This document shows positions 26,150 through 40,146 of a stretch of 64,000 bases of DNA, piece by piece; position 1 is the first letter of the stretch; every line of letters begins with the position of its first letter. Source of the DNA: Rhinopithecus roxellana (Eukaryota > Chordata > Mammalia > Primates > Cercopithecidae); NCBI RefSeq assembly GCF_007565055.1, contig NC_044555.1, positions 34,481,111-34,545,110 of the forward strand, read 5' to 3'. The notes beneath the pieces are model-generated. The model did not search any database. It was not told the DNA's origin and worked only from the letters and a program-made list of their open reading frames with translations. A program made the translations under genes and the position numbers.

Positions 26150-27288
26150 ATAAGGAGAAAAAAATTTAAATTTTCCTTATTGCCAAAAGGGAAAGAGACC
26201 TTCCTTCCTCTTCCCTTTTCTTACAGCATTTCCTGAAAAAACTTGTATTTGTAAATCTTTCCTCTGCTCCTTTGATATGTATATGAATTTTTAAAAGCTA
26301 AACAAGTCTTCTGCCTGTATTACAAACCAAGAATGTTTTTATTTTAAGTTCCAGCATACCTATGCTGGATGTGCAGGTCTGTTACATAGGGAAATGTGTG
26401 CCATGATGGTTTGCTGCACCTATCAACCCATCACCTAGGTATTAAGCCCAGCATGCATTAGCTACTTATTCTGATTCTCTCCCTCCCCCTAACCCCCCAT
26501 AGGCTCCAGTATGTGTTGTTCCCCTCCCTGTGTCCATGTGTTCTCACTGTTCAGCTCCCACTTATAAATGAAAACATGTGGTATTTCGTTTTCTGTTCTT
26601 GTGTTAGTTTGCTGAGGATAATGGTTTCCAGTTCCATCCATGTCTCTGCAAAGGACATGATCTTGTCCCTTTTTATGGCTGCATAGTATTCCATGGTATA
26701 TATGTACCACATTTTCTTTATCTAGTCTATCATTGATGGTCATTTGGGTTTATTCCTCGTCTTTGCTATTGTGAATAGTGTTGCAATGAACACACGCATG
26801 CATGTACCAAGAATGTTTTTCTTAAGTGCTTAGGAGCCATCTCTTTGATATATAAACATCAAGGATCCTATCTCCCTGTCACCCTGGGAGTTTAGCCTAG
26901 GTGCCTGGCTCTAGTCTGTAACTACCTGCATGTCATAAATAGAAGTTTGATTTTTGCCTTTGGATACAGGCAATTAACTAACACAGATGGCAACTCCAAT
27001 TACCAGGTAAACTTAGCATGAATTATGAAAGAATATACAGCAAATGGTGCTATCACTTCCTCTTACATGAGACAAGTTATGTATCTTGAGAATATGAATC
27101 TGCTCGGCTACATACAAGAGTGAGATTTCCTTCTGTCTTTGCAATTTCATTAGCAGATTTCTTGTGATGCACACTGCAGTGAGGTTTAGTACATATTCAA
27201 TAATAAAACTCTTTTCTTTCTATTCTATATTTGTGGAGAGGATTTCCTGGGTTGCCAGGAGATTTTATTTTTAATCTTTTCTCCAACA
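26150..27288 (+). mobile_element. Provirus A 3' LTR (with L1)
   Basis: Partner of the LTR at 16,945-17,892. It carries AATAAA at 27,202-27,207 and ends CTCCAACA. A minus-strand L1 splits it at 26,341-26,805. Confidence 0.85.
26341..26805 (-). mobile_element. 5'-truncated L1P/L1PA in provirus A 3' LTR
   Basis: Antisense L1 3' end (TGCAGGTCTGTTACATAGG, TATTCCATGGTATATATGTA). It has a perfect 15-bp target duplication accaagaatgttttt at 26,326-26,340 and 26,806-26,820. It is less diverged than the L1M pieces elsewhere. Confidence 0.95.
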
Positions 27289-27439
27289 TGCAGCCAAGCT
27301 GATGCTGGCCATGTCTTTTTCTCTGAGTAATGGTCTTTTATCACTGACTCAGGAATCTGGTGACTTCTGCCAGCACACTTGCAACTGTGGCAAGCCCAGT
27401 TATTAGCTTATAAGTAGGGTAAAATCTCAGGTCTTGACA
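27289..27439 (+). mobile_element. ERV1 LTR 'X', copy 2, right part
   Basis: Contains AAGTAGGGTAAAATCTCAGG and ends GTCTTGACA, matching the 3' ends of copies 1 and 3. The reverse transcriptase of element C resumes immediately after. Confidence 0.75.
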
Positions 27440-28700
27440 CCAAGGGTCAAGATCAATTTTCATTCATGTGGCAAAGGCCTTCAATACAGGTTTGCAGTAC
27501 TCTCCCAGGGGCAATGAGTACCTTGTCATTTAACACCAGTGAGTAGGCCAGGCTTTAGTGTGACCCCCCTCTATCCTCTGATGTACAAAATTTTCACTAT
27601 CGAGATCAGTCCTCTTGGTTGCCAAGTCAGAAACTTCCATCTCAGTGGCTCTGACAGTGGTACTAGCACGCCTTTGCCATCAGAGGTGGCTGGTAAATTC
27701 TGACGAAATTCAGGAGTCTGCTCATCAAGTAAAGCATCTGGGACCTCTGGGTGGATTCACAATGCTCTGTCTCTCTTTCAGTCAAGGAAAAATTTCCATC
27801 TCTTTGAACCTCACAACTAAAAGGAAGCCCCAAAAGAGACCATTCTGGATGCTTTAGGTATGGGAGACATTATATGCCTCACTTGGACATTCTACTAGAT
27901 CCTTTATATTGGATAAACTGCAAACCAATGTCCTTTGAGCAGGGCCCAACCCAACAGGCAGTGGAGGATGCTGTCCAGCAAGCTGTGGCACATTCTCTGC
28001 TCCTTACCTTCAGGGTCCCCAAAGCCTAAATGACCCTGTTGAGCTACTAGTCTTTGTAACTGGTGATTTTGCCTAATGGGATCTCTAACAAAGGGAGGCA
28101 ACCTCCACCCAGAAGAGCCCTTTGGGTTTTGCATTTTTCATTGTCCTTACAGAGTCACTAGCAATACCCCTTATGAGAGATAGCTATTAGCTTGCTACTG
28201 GGCCCTTGTCAAAACTGAACACCTGACCAGTGGAGTTCTTGTGACTCTCCAGCCTGACTGACATTCCCACTTTGGGGTTGGCTGATTCAGACTTGATGAC
28301 TAACAAGGTAGGAAGGGTCCAATAGTATATTCAAGAGTACAACTGGCCTGCCCCCAGTGGCATCTCAGTTTTACATGAAAACGGGACAACTATCCCTTTG
28401 GGGGTAAATTTATTTCTCACTCTGCCAACTAGAGCAAGGCTGCTGGGCTTAATGGGGCCCTCAATTCACAAAGGCTCCCCTAAAAGCCTGGACCTGATCC
28501 GCTAATGGTCTGGCTAAGATGAAACCTGATTGTTTCCAATGGGCCTTGTGGCTGTTCAGCCTCAGCAGAACTGAGAATGGATGTGGGTGCTCTGCTCAGC
28601 AGGCAGAATGCAAGGCCACTGTTGTAATTCTGCTCAATATTCTCTTTGATATTTCTTAACTCTTGAGCTATTGCCAATGGCATAGCTTTTCAGTCTCCCA
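27440..28700 (+). pseudogene. Element C reverse transcriptase C-terminal part and RNase H
   Basis: Starts with palm sequence (QDQFSFMW in one frame, then LQYRFAVLSQG in another) that continues the fragment ending at 16,685. Connection-like sequence is near 27,930-28,010. RNase H-like degraded sequence follows. Stops and shifts occur throughout. Confidence 0.7.
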
Positions 28701-28899
28701 CTTGGAAGACTACAGACTGAGATCAGTCAGCTCTTTTTGGAACCATGGACTGTAGAAACAAATTGTAGCTACTAGTTGAGTGGTCCAGGTCACCCCATAG
28801 ATGCCTATGGTAAGGGTCTGCTCTCTGATGAAACTGAGTGAAATCAAGCTGCTGATTCCACACTATTCATACTACTGCCACTGCTGCCTGGATCCATCA

Positions 28900-29480
28900 T
28901 CCATTGGTGATGGCAATGCCTCCATTGTCACAGACTGGGCACAAATTACAAGATTCTTAAGTTTCTGACGCAGAAGCTACCACTGCATGCCAAACTTCTG
29001 ACTCCTTCTAAAAGATTACCCATTGTGATGAGAAAGGTCACATCACATGAGGTGTGGCCCCGCTCACTTCTGGCAAATTGATGGCATAATTCCTCAAGCC
29101 CGTTCTAAGAGCTTTCACTGAGGTTGCACCACTGTTGACGTCTTCTTAGGTAAAAGTGGTGCTATTTCAATCTTCTCAGCCAATTCTGGCCTCATAATTG
29201 TGGCTATTTTCAGTTTTCTGGACTATTTGCAGCCTGAAAATGGTGTACCTTTTATTGCAAAAGCCATGTGACAATGGACTGATGTCAAGGTATTCGATAG
29301 ACTTCCATATTCTCTACTGTCCACAGGCATCTGGTATCGTTAAGCATTGGAAAAGCCTCCTCAAAAACTAACTCAAAAGGACTTCAGATTCTACCTCCCT
29401 TGCCTCCTCCTGGTCCACAAACCAGGAGGCAGTAAGGCAGTTTGGCAGTTTGGTCATGAATATGCCTGACCCCAGAAAGG
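28900..29480 (+). pseudogene. Element C integrase remnant
   Basis: Around 29,050-29,240 three frames together read as an integrase core: a W-x-x-D-G-type start, then TTV-D-V-F-L and later FSFLDYLQPENG. No single frame is open. Recognition is by motif order after RNase H. Confidence 0.6.
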
Positions 29481-29959
29481 GATCATTTTCTTTCAGCTTC
29501 TCCCTGGGTAATGATCAGAACAAAAAGTGTTGAGGGACATATGAACAGGTTTTGAAAATCTGAGATTCTGTCTTGAACATTCCTGGGTATTATCTTCTTT
29601 CTTTCCCCTAACAGCAAACCCTGACTAGAGTGTTTGGTAACCCTCTGGTGGCAGCCTAGCCAGAAGGGAACTGAAGGGATTTAAGTTTAATTCTGGTTCA
29701 GCCACCTGGATTCTCTGGTTGGACTGACATTGTCTTAGATCATAAGGATAGGTACCATTGGTTCAGTACACTGCTCACTGTGTCCCCCTACAGTAATCCA
29801 CATGGGCCAAAGGGAAGAACATAATGGACCTCTGTAAATTCTTAAAAATGTCCTTGTCCCTCTTGCACCTGGTCCATTCAGATGAAAGGTCTAGGAACTA
29901 CTAGGAAATGACTGATAGCTACTAGAAAGGCTCACAAAGATTTTGCATCAGTAGAGGGA

Positions 29960-30695
<736 letters not shown>

Positions 30696-31233
30696 TGAAC
30701 TTTACCTGAGCCCTGAAAACAGTGAGTTAAGAAATCCCCCCACCTGTTTAAGTTCCTTCTTGAGAAACGACTTACCACTAAGAGCCATTCTTCCCTATAT
30801 ACCTGAGCTAAGGCTTGCTGTCCCCTCTCTGTCATAACTCCTATAAGACTTGCAGATGACTCCATTGTTTACCTGTGATGAGGCCAAACACACACCTTTC
30901 CCCTTTTGCTTGAACCTGTGCACAAAGCCTGACACAGACCTCTAACTCCCCATTCTTTTCTCATGAATGATCAACCAAACTGTTATCCTTCTGAAACTAG
31001 CTAGATAACAAAGATCAACATTTCCTGGTCAGCTGAATGACTGAGACTTCCCCTCATGGCAAAAACAATCTCCCCTGGAAATCTCTCCACTTACAACTTG
31101 TCTATCCTCCCTACAAAAGTATAAGGCAAAACCACCCTGCTGAGACTCTACTATTTGGATCTAGGGTGCTCTCCCTATTGCAATAGCTTGAATCAAATCC
31201 ACTTTCTTACTTGTTCGGTTTTTGTCTTGGACA
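30696..31233 (+). mobile_element. Provirus B 5' LTR
   Basis: Runs from TGAACTTTACCTGAGCCCTG to TTGTCTTGGACA. Shared with 38,353-38,874 throughout (ACTAGCTAGATAACAAAGAT versus ACTAGCTAGCCACAAAGAT). Confidence 0.88.
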
Positions 31234-31236
31234 GTT

Positions 31237-31254
31237 TGGTGCCATGACTTGAAG
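31237..31254 (+). promoter_or_regulatory. Candidate primer-binding site of provirus B
   Basis: TGGTGCCATGACTTGAAG starts three bases after the LTR end. The first seven bases fit the 3' end of tRNA-Phe as used by HERV-F-like elements. The rest has diverged, so the tRNA assignment is tentative. Confidence 0.5.
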
Positions 31255-31259
31255 AGGAC

Positions 31260-33180
31260 TGGAAGCCCACTTCCTGGCCGCCTCCTCCACCAGGTACCGA
31301 GGCCTCCAGCCCACTGTGCTCCTCCCTGACTGGTGATTCAGGGATCTGGGTAAGTCCAGACCCTGATCCCTGTGCTCTGGACACTGTCTATGGTAGCACA
31401 GTAAGCATGTAGTTTTCATTCTTTGAGTGCTCCTTTGGTTTTGTTTTATTGCTGGCTTTTGTTTAACCTTGGTACTCATTGGAAACTCTTGATCCAATTA
31501 TCAATGCCTTCAAAAAACTCTTGGCAATTAAATGCTTCACTACTATGGCAACAATTCAGTTCATGATCTCAAAAAATGCCATAATTTTACTAAGGATAAC
31601 TTAGAACTCCAGTGGCCCCTTGAGGCCCTCAGGATCTCCCTAAACTTACTTATCTGTGAAATGCTCACAAACCTTGGAGCTCTACAGTCTCTTCTCACCA
31701 ATGGTCAGCTTGTTTTGTTTTCTATGAGGATGCGGAAAAATGACAAAATGTCTTCAATGTATCTCGAACTACATAATCCCTTAAGAACTGTCTCTCAACC
31801 ACCAGTCCACTCCTCCTGCTCCTCCTTCACCCACAACTAAACCTCAAAACTCTCTTCTCATCTGGAACTCTCCATGTGTGCCACCAAGCCCTTTCCCTAC
31901 TCCTGTGGATTCCCCCTACTCCTCCTCTCTGGGTCTATTAAACTCTCCTGCTACCAAGTCCCCATCCTAACGTGTATTATTGGCCTTTCTCCACCTGTGA
32001 TGGAAGGTCAATGACCTAAGCCCCCATGTGAACAAAGTATTCTTTTGGCCTTGGTCTTGCTCATATTTACATGCAACTGTTAAGGACTTTCTAAACCCCT
32101 ATAAGAATGAAGAAGAATTCTGTAATCAATTCAGAGTGTTCCTTGGGGCATATTTTCCTGGGCTCTCTAACTCTTTTCAACTTGTGCTACTGCTAGTGGC
32201 CCTGCAGGTGGACCTTCAAAGAAATCAGAACACCTTGAAGCAATCTACAGCCATACCTCCCTGCACACCCTGTCTCATCTGATCTCAGAAACTAAGCAGG
32301 ATCAGGACTTGTTAGTACCTGGATGGGAAAATACCCTGAGGCTTACATGCAAGTTAAAACCATAGGGGAGAGGCTTTTAGAATCTACTCCCACTGTCTTC
32401 CCTCTCAGAAATGTACTAAAGACACAAGATTGTACACAACAAAGAGATAAATACATCTCTAAGTATGGAAAGAGATTAGAACGTGTTTGGAAGGACTACT
32501 CTGGTCTTGTTCTTGAAGATTAAACCACATCTGCCTTGGTCATTAACTTCGTTAATAGCTTACAACCAGAAATTAGAGACATGATTCAAAAACATAATGT
32601 AAATTGGTGAAACACTCTTCTCTTCTAAATGTGCACACTAGTTCAACACCATAAGGGCTTCACTACAGAAAAGACCAAATCAACACAATGCAAACCCATG
32701 GCTTTACAACTCAAACATTAAGAAGAGAACAAGCCAGAGCAATCTGCTCTCCCCACAACCCCCACAGATAGGGTGGGGACACTGGACTTGGAATTCCAAG
32801 CTCTAAAACACAAAATGGAACAAGAATCCAAAAATCCACCTCCCTAGTGACTTTCCTTGGAGGAACCCTTGCCCTTGTGCCCACAACTGACTCAGTTTGC
32901 AAGGGGAGAAAATCATCCCCAGCATGGACATCCTATCACCTTCCCAGCGGACACAAGGCCAACACTTTCCACCATTAATGCCTCTTATTTTCCCACTATC
33001 CTCCCTCAGAGCATACAAACCAACGTGTGGTGGAACTTGATAATATACTACATGACCTGCCTCCCTCTAGACTTCTGTCTCACTAGGACCTCTCAAAACC
33101 CAGAAGAGCTTTCTGCTCAGCCCCCTGCCCCAGTAAGCCCACGGGGAAGAGAACAGCTCTTTTACATGAACTAGTAAGCT
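31260..33180 (+). pseudogene. Provirus B gag remnant
   Basis: The open stretch 31,532-31,840 lies where matrix would be. 32,028-32,282 reads FLNPYKNEEEFCNQFRVFLG and then FSNSFQ-type capsid sequence. 32,323-32,523 continues capsid (YGKRLERVWKDYSGL). Between the last two, a 5S rRNA-like stretch interrupts capsid at 32,244-32,341. Later open stretches (32,857-33,174) are less certain. Confidence 0.65.
32244..32341 (+). pseudogene. RNA5SP: 5S rRNA-derived pseudogene inside provirus B gag
   Basis: Reads tctacagccatacctccctg, then tctcatctgatctcagaaac, taagcaggatcagg, gttagtacctggatggga, close to 5S rRNA from about base 2 to base 100. It includes the box A (AAACTAAGCAGGATC) and box C (TTAGTACCTGGATGGGA) parts of the internal Pol III promoter, each with substitutions. 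The 3' end of 5S (the GGTGCTGTAGGC part) is missing. It is likely a retroposed 5S copy; whether it can be transcribed is unknown. Confidence 0.88.
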
Positions 33181-33287
33181 ATAATCTCTCTATTTGTGTC
33201 TGTCTGTATGTTTATGTGTCTGTAAGTAATATTTTCCTATCTCTGAGAAAAAATGAATATTCCTAAAATTTGCCCCCAATAACTTGA

Positions 33288-33989
<702 letters not shown>

Positions 33990-33991
33990 TA

Positions 33992-35261
33992 TAGAGACCA
34001 ACTCAAATGTTTTCAGAATTCAAGTTCACAAAATTGAGGTAAATCTTTGCCAAACAAGACTAGCTTAATGTTGTTAATAAAAATAGCCATGTCTTTTGCA
34101 TTATCAGTATGAAGTACAATACAAGCATTTTTTTTTATTGCAACCAGCATAAATTTGTAACAAAATAGGGTAGAGGAAAAGAAAATATTCCAGTATATTA
34201 TTTGTGAAGAGTATTGCTTCTAAACTTTTTTTCTGTTGCATTTGTGCATGTGTGTGTGTGTGTGTGCACGCGTGTGCATCTGCCTGCATATGTGAATGCA
34301 CAGTGGGGAGGTTTTATACACACACACACACACATATATACACATACATATATATTTTATATATATGGTATATATATGGTATATGCATATGATGTGTAGA
34401 TGGATGTGTGTGTGTGTGTATGTGTACACATACAAACAGATCACCATGTAAAATGTACTTCTCACTGTGCATCACAGTAAAACACGTTTGGAAAAAAATT
34501 CAATGAAACGTTTTAAAAAATGTTTGAAAGCCTCTGCTCAATTTGCTAGCTTACCTTAAAGGACAAGCAAAGCAACAGGCTGCAATGTCATTTTCCATTA
34601 GATAAAATATTTGCCTGAAGAATCTAGAATGTCTGGTTGAAGCCTACAAAGTCAGCATCTCCCTCCATCCATCAAGCAGCATATTGGGGAGCTGTTCATC
34701 ATGTTAGTGCTTCATGGACAATAACCATCTTGCTTTTTATTCCAAAATACCATCCATCACTAGATCACTGACTTCACTGCAGTCCCCTGGAGGCTAACCA
34801 ATTCTTGATTATTCCAGGTAAGAGTAGACAGGGCCATAGCATAAAAGACTGAAATCCACAAGTGACGTAAAAACTTCCTTTAGGGTGATTTTCTACATCA
34901 AAAATTGAAACTGAACAGACACATACATTTCTATTCCAGTTGTATATATTCTTTCTACATTTATACACGTTTACTGGTTGAATACGCTATCATTACATCT
35001 ACTAGATGTTCAAGATTATGAAAAATGTAAATGTATATTTGACCAAATAGAATCATTATTCTGACAAACTTTATTTCTATAGTAATTACATGTCAGTATG
35101 TCAGTGTGAAGATAGGTGCCAATATTTTTAGGTAACTTAAAGCCTTAGATTTACGTCAAAGTAAGTTAATCATTATTCACCAGATACCTAGTTATTTTTA
35201 AATAAGAAAGAAAACTAAAACATTAAGCATAATTTTAAGTTTATGTAACCTTTGTGTCTTT
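33992..35261. other. Unassigned region with simple repeats
   Basis: No gene and no named repeat recognised. 34,142-34,208 resembles 37,137-37,205. Alternating TG/CA/TA tracts lie at 34,250-34,440. Confidence 0.5.
34246..34440. repeat. Alternating purine-pyrimidine simple-repeat cluster
   Basis: (TG)n at 34,250-34,268, (CA)n at 34,318-34,334, AT-rich alternation to 34,390 and (TG)n again near 34,407-34,420. Confidence 0.9.
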
Positions 35262-35561
35262 TTTATTTTATTTTATTTTTTGAGACAGAGTCTCACACTG
35301 TCCCCCAGGCTAGAGTGCAGTGGCGCGATCTCAACTCACTGTAACCTCTTCCTCCTGGGTTCACGCAATTCTCCTGCCTCAGCCTCCCAGTAGCTGGGAT
35401 TACAGGTGCACACCACCACGCCCGGCTAATTTTTTGGATTTTTAGTAGAGACGGGGTTTCACTATGTTGGCCAGACTGGTCTCAAACTCCTGACCTGATG
35501 ATCCGCCCACCTCGGCCTCCCAAAGTGCTGGGATTACAGGCATAAGCCACCACGCCTGGCC
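35262..35561 (-). mobile_element. Alu, minus strand
   Basis: Full-length with a (TTTTA)n tail. tgtgtctt occurs on both sides (target duplication). Confidence 0.95.
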
Positions 35562-36120
35562 TGTGTCTTATTTTTATATGGTACAGAGAGGTTATACATA
35601 TTTGGATCTGTTAATGAACATGTTCAGCTTTGTCATTTTGAGAAGTTGTACTATAAAGTATGTGTATGGCTATAAAAAATTGGGAGATGTATATTCATAA
35701 GCTCTGCTAGTCTGCTACAAAATGCTGGTGTATGACAGACAATTCACATTTATTCACAGTTCATAGTTTTCTCTGTGAAATAGAAGTTACTGTGGTTAAA
35801 AGTTGTAATCTATATATGTCAATGAGCCTACTAGGAGCAACAGTGGCAGAAAGGAATAACTCTGTATGTGAGCTACACAGGATATGCTTTTGTTGAGGAA
35901 AAAGTAAGTAGTTTTGTCCTAAAGTAAAATGACTGGTTGTTCCAGAATGAGAAAGAGAAAAATACAGGGCAAAACTTGAATGAATATAGAAAGTTGTAGA
36001 AGGTCCACAGAAAGAATTTTATTTGTTGTGGACAAAGTTTGCTAAGGCTTAGTGAGTTTGTTTGTAAGATTTTCAAAATGAGTTTTCATATCAAATATTA
36101 TACTGATATGAAACTAGAAT
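35562..36120. other. No recognisable feature
   Basis: Lies inside provirus B between gag and env. I cannot identify retroviral pol or another repeat here. Confidence 0.5.
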
Positions 36121-36215
36121 TTGGTTTCTGCTCTGTTAAAATTATTTAGCCCGTGCCATCTTGCTTCTTTGTCTGCTCTTTGTCATATTTTTCCTTCTTT
36201 TCCATTGACCTCTGA

Positions 36216-37046
<831 letters not shown>

Positions 37047-37219
37047 TAAACCATCTCACCTCACCAACCCCAACCTTTTACCACATAGTAATGACACTGT
37101 ATCTCCTAACATAATTAATGCTTCTCTTGAAATCTCCAGCAATAATTTGTAACCAAACAGGGTAGGGGAAAAGAGAAAATATCCCAGTACATTATTTATA
37201 ATAGACTCCACTTCCTCAG

Positions 37220-37275
37220 AATCAGTCAAAGGAAAAAAAAAATCAGTCAAAGGAAAAAAAAATCAGTCAAAGGAT
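37220..37275 (+). repeat. Three-copy ~20-bp tandem repeat
   Basis: AATCAGTCAAAGGAAAAAAA repeats three times, the last copy diverging to GGATAAAAG. Confidence 0.93.
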
Positions 37276-38352
37276 AAAAGCAGAGCTTTTATCCACCATT
37301 TTCTCCTCCACCACTTCTCAATCAGCCTCATAGACTTTGTTCAATTTTACACAAAGACTGTGCCCTCCAGAGGGGTGCACCCCTTGACTAACTGCAACCA
37401 TTATGAAGAATCCCTAAACCATAAACACTGTCTGTGACCCCTATGGTACTACTTTGTATATGGCCAGCCAGTCTACACCTGCCTTCCCGACATTAATCTT
37501 TCCAGTGTCTTTGGAATCCTTGTCCAGGACCTCCGAATATTGAAAACTACCACCTCACCTGTCAACCACATGTCCCTCTGGAGACTTAATCATTCCAAAA
37601 TGACATAACTAAAGGGTATTCAGGAGAACCCCCCAGGGGAATCAACAATTTTCTCTTTATGCACACTATAAGGATTTTACCCACTCAAGGAATTATGCAA
37701 TTAGAAAAAGTAGCTCCAAATCTCTCCTAAACCCTTGCAGAAGTAATAAATGATATGATACCACCTCTGCCCTATAACATAGCAAAGAAGTTGAAACTCA
37801 CTGGCTCAAATTAGTACAATCATGTAGCTCTTGCCTTCCTCCTAGCTGGTCAAGGAGGTGTCTGCACCATAGCCAACACCTCTTGCTCTACTTGGATGAA
37901 CACCACAGGCCTTGTAGAATAGTCAATCACTAAACTCCAGGGAAAGGCTACTTCCTCTCTAAGGTTCATATGAACAGCCTATGGGGCATGTTCTCCTGGC
38001 CAGAATTTGGAAGTAGAAGATCTTAGCTTTGAGGTAGATGGCAGGGATTACTAATCCTTCTCCTGTGTATAATCTTACACTTTGCAATTGGGGATGCAGC
38101 CTGCCCTGAGTCTTAGTGCCACTCTGCAGCCAGTCTCGACAAATGATTCAATATATCACAATCCAGCAGACCTGACAACAACTGCACTGCCAACTGACTT
38201 CGTGCCCAGAGGCCAAATCTGAGCCAACAAAGTTACCTGTGGAGATCAAATCTAGACTGACAATGGTGTAGAACTGGTATCCCTAGTAGCTTCATTTCCA
38301 GACAGTTCAAGGACAACCTTATAGCTGCCTTGAACAAGGGGTCTGACAATGT

Positions 38353-38874
38353 TGAATTCCACCTGAGCCCTGAAAATAGCAAAAGTTAAGAACCACCCCT
38401 CCCCGTTTCATGTTCTGGAAACTGACTGCAAAAGACCCCTCTCCCCCACGTGGCTTAGATAAGGCTTGCTGTCTACTCTTTTTCATGACTCCTGGGTTTA
38501 CCTGTGAAAAAGCCAAACAGACCACTCTCCTTTTGCCTGAACCTGCCAAAACGCCTGAGACAGACCCTCCAACATCCTGTTCTGTGTCTCATGAATGATT
38601 ACCTGAGATTGGAAGCTTGTTTTCCTGAAACTAGCTAGCCACAAAGATAAACATTTCCCTGTTCAGCTGACTAGGACTTCCCCTGAATGCAAAAACAACA
38701 ACCCACCCCCACACTGGAACTCTCCCCACTCAAACCTGTCTACTCTTCCCTATAAAAGTAAAATTCAAAACCACCCCTCTCAGACACTCTGATCTCCAGA
38801 TCTAAGGCACTCTCTTTATTGCAGTAGCCTGAATACACTCAATTTCTTACATTTCTTGGTTTTTATCTTAAATA
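38353..38874 (+). mobile_element. Provirus B 3' LTR
   Basis: Runs from TGAATTCCACCTGAGCCCTG to about TTTATCTTAAATA; pairs with 30,696-31,233. Confidence 0.88.
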
Positions 38875-39012
38875 ATTAAAGACTATCCGTGGGCTGTGAG
38901 ATCACATTGGAGGTACTCTCACCCTGTGTCCCTGGACTGCTATGGTTCCCATTTAGGGAGCCCCCTCAGTTTTAAACAACACTTTCTTCCCAGGGTCACC
39001 CTGAGATTGTAG

Positions 39013-39381
<369 letters not shown>

Positions 39382-40130
39382 TGATTTGCACCTTGAGTGG
39401 GGCTCATTAGAGACCTGCAAGTGTGTAAGGAATCACTACCAGGAGTTCACGAAACCCTCAAATGACTCTTTGAGACCTCACCAAAACAAGGCTACCCATT
39501 GTTGCTAGGAAGAACTTCCTAGAGGGATAAACTGGCTTGTTATTTATGGGTACCCTGCAAGCAGTTATTCCCATGACAGGAATCATCCAGTTAGAAAAGG
39601 TGGTAGCAAATCTGTCCCTGATTTTAGCCGAGGTGATCAATAATGCTACCTTGGCCGTGGAAACATTCTGGTCAGCCTCAATTTGCTGTCCAAGGTCGTT
39701 ATGGATGACAAAATTGCCCTTTGGGGCCAAGACAGATTTTGTGCGATTGCTAATATTAATACATCCTGTTACCTGGATTTGTGCCTGAGGCCAAGTAGAA
39801 AGGTCAAGCTAGAAAGTTAAGGAGAAAAATACCTGGTTTTATCAGGGAGACAGACCTTAGTGGCTTATGGGATTTGTTCAGCTGGTTGGGCCTGGGACCC
39901 TAAGGGTTATAGTTGAGGAAAATACTAGGGATTGGCCCAGTATTGCTGGCATTGACCCAGTATTGGCCAGACTGCTGCTTGAAGCACTGCTGATAAACCC
40001 TTAATTAAGTGCTGCATGAGACAAATTGCACAGATTTGGCCCTAGCCTCTGACTGTCAGAATAATTAAAGTAGCCAGTGGAGTAGTGTAGTGTACTCATG
40101 GGAACATGTACAGAATCAAAGAGAGTGTAG

Positions 40131-40146
40131 AAACAGGGGGAGATAT
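40131..40146 (+). promoter_or_regulatory. Polypurine tract of element C
   Basis: GAAACAGGGGGAGATAT directly before the LTR start TGTGAGATAG. This marks LTR X copy 3 as a 3' LTR of the env-containing element. Confidence 0.65.
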
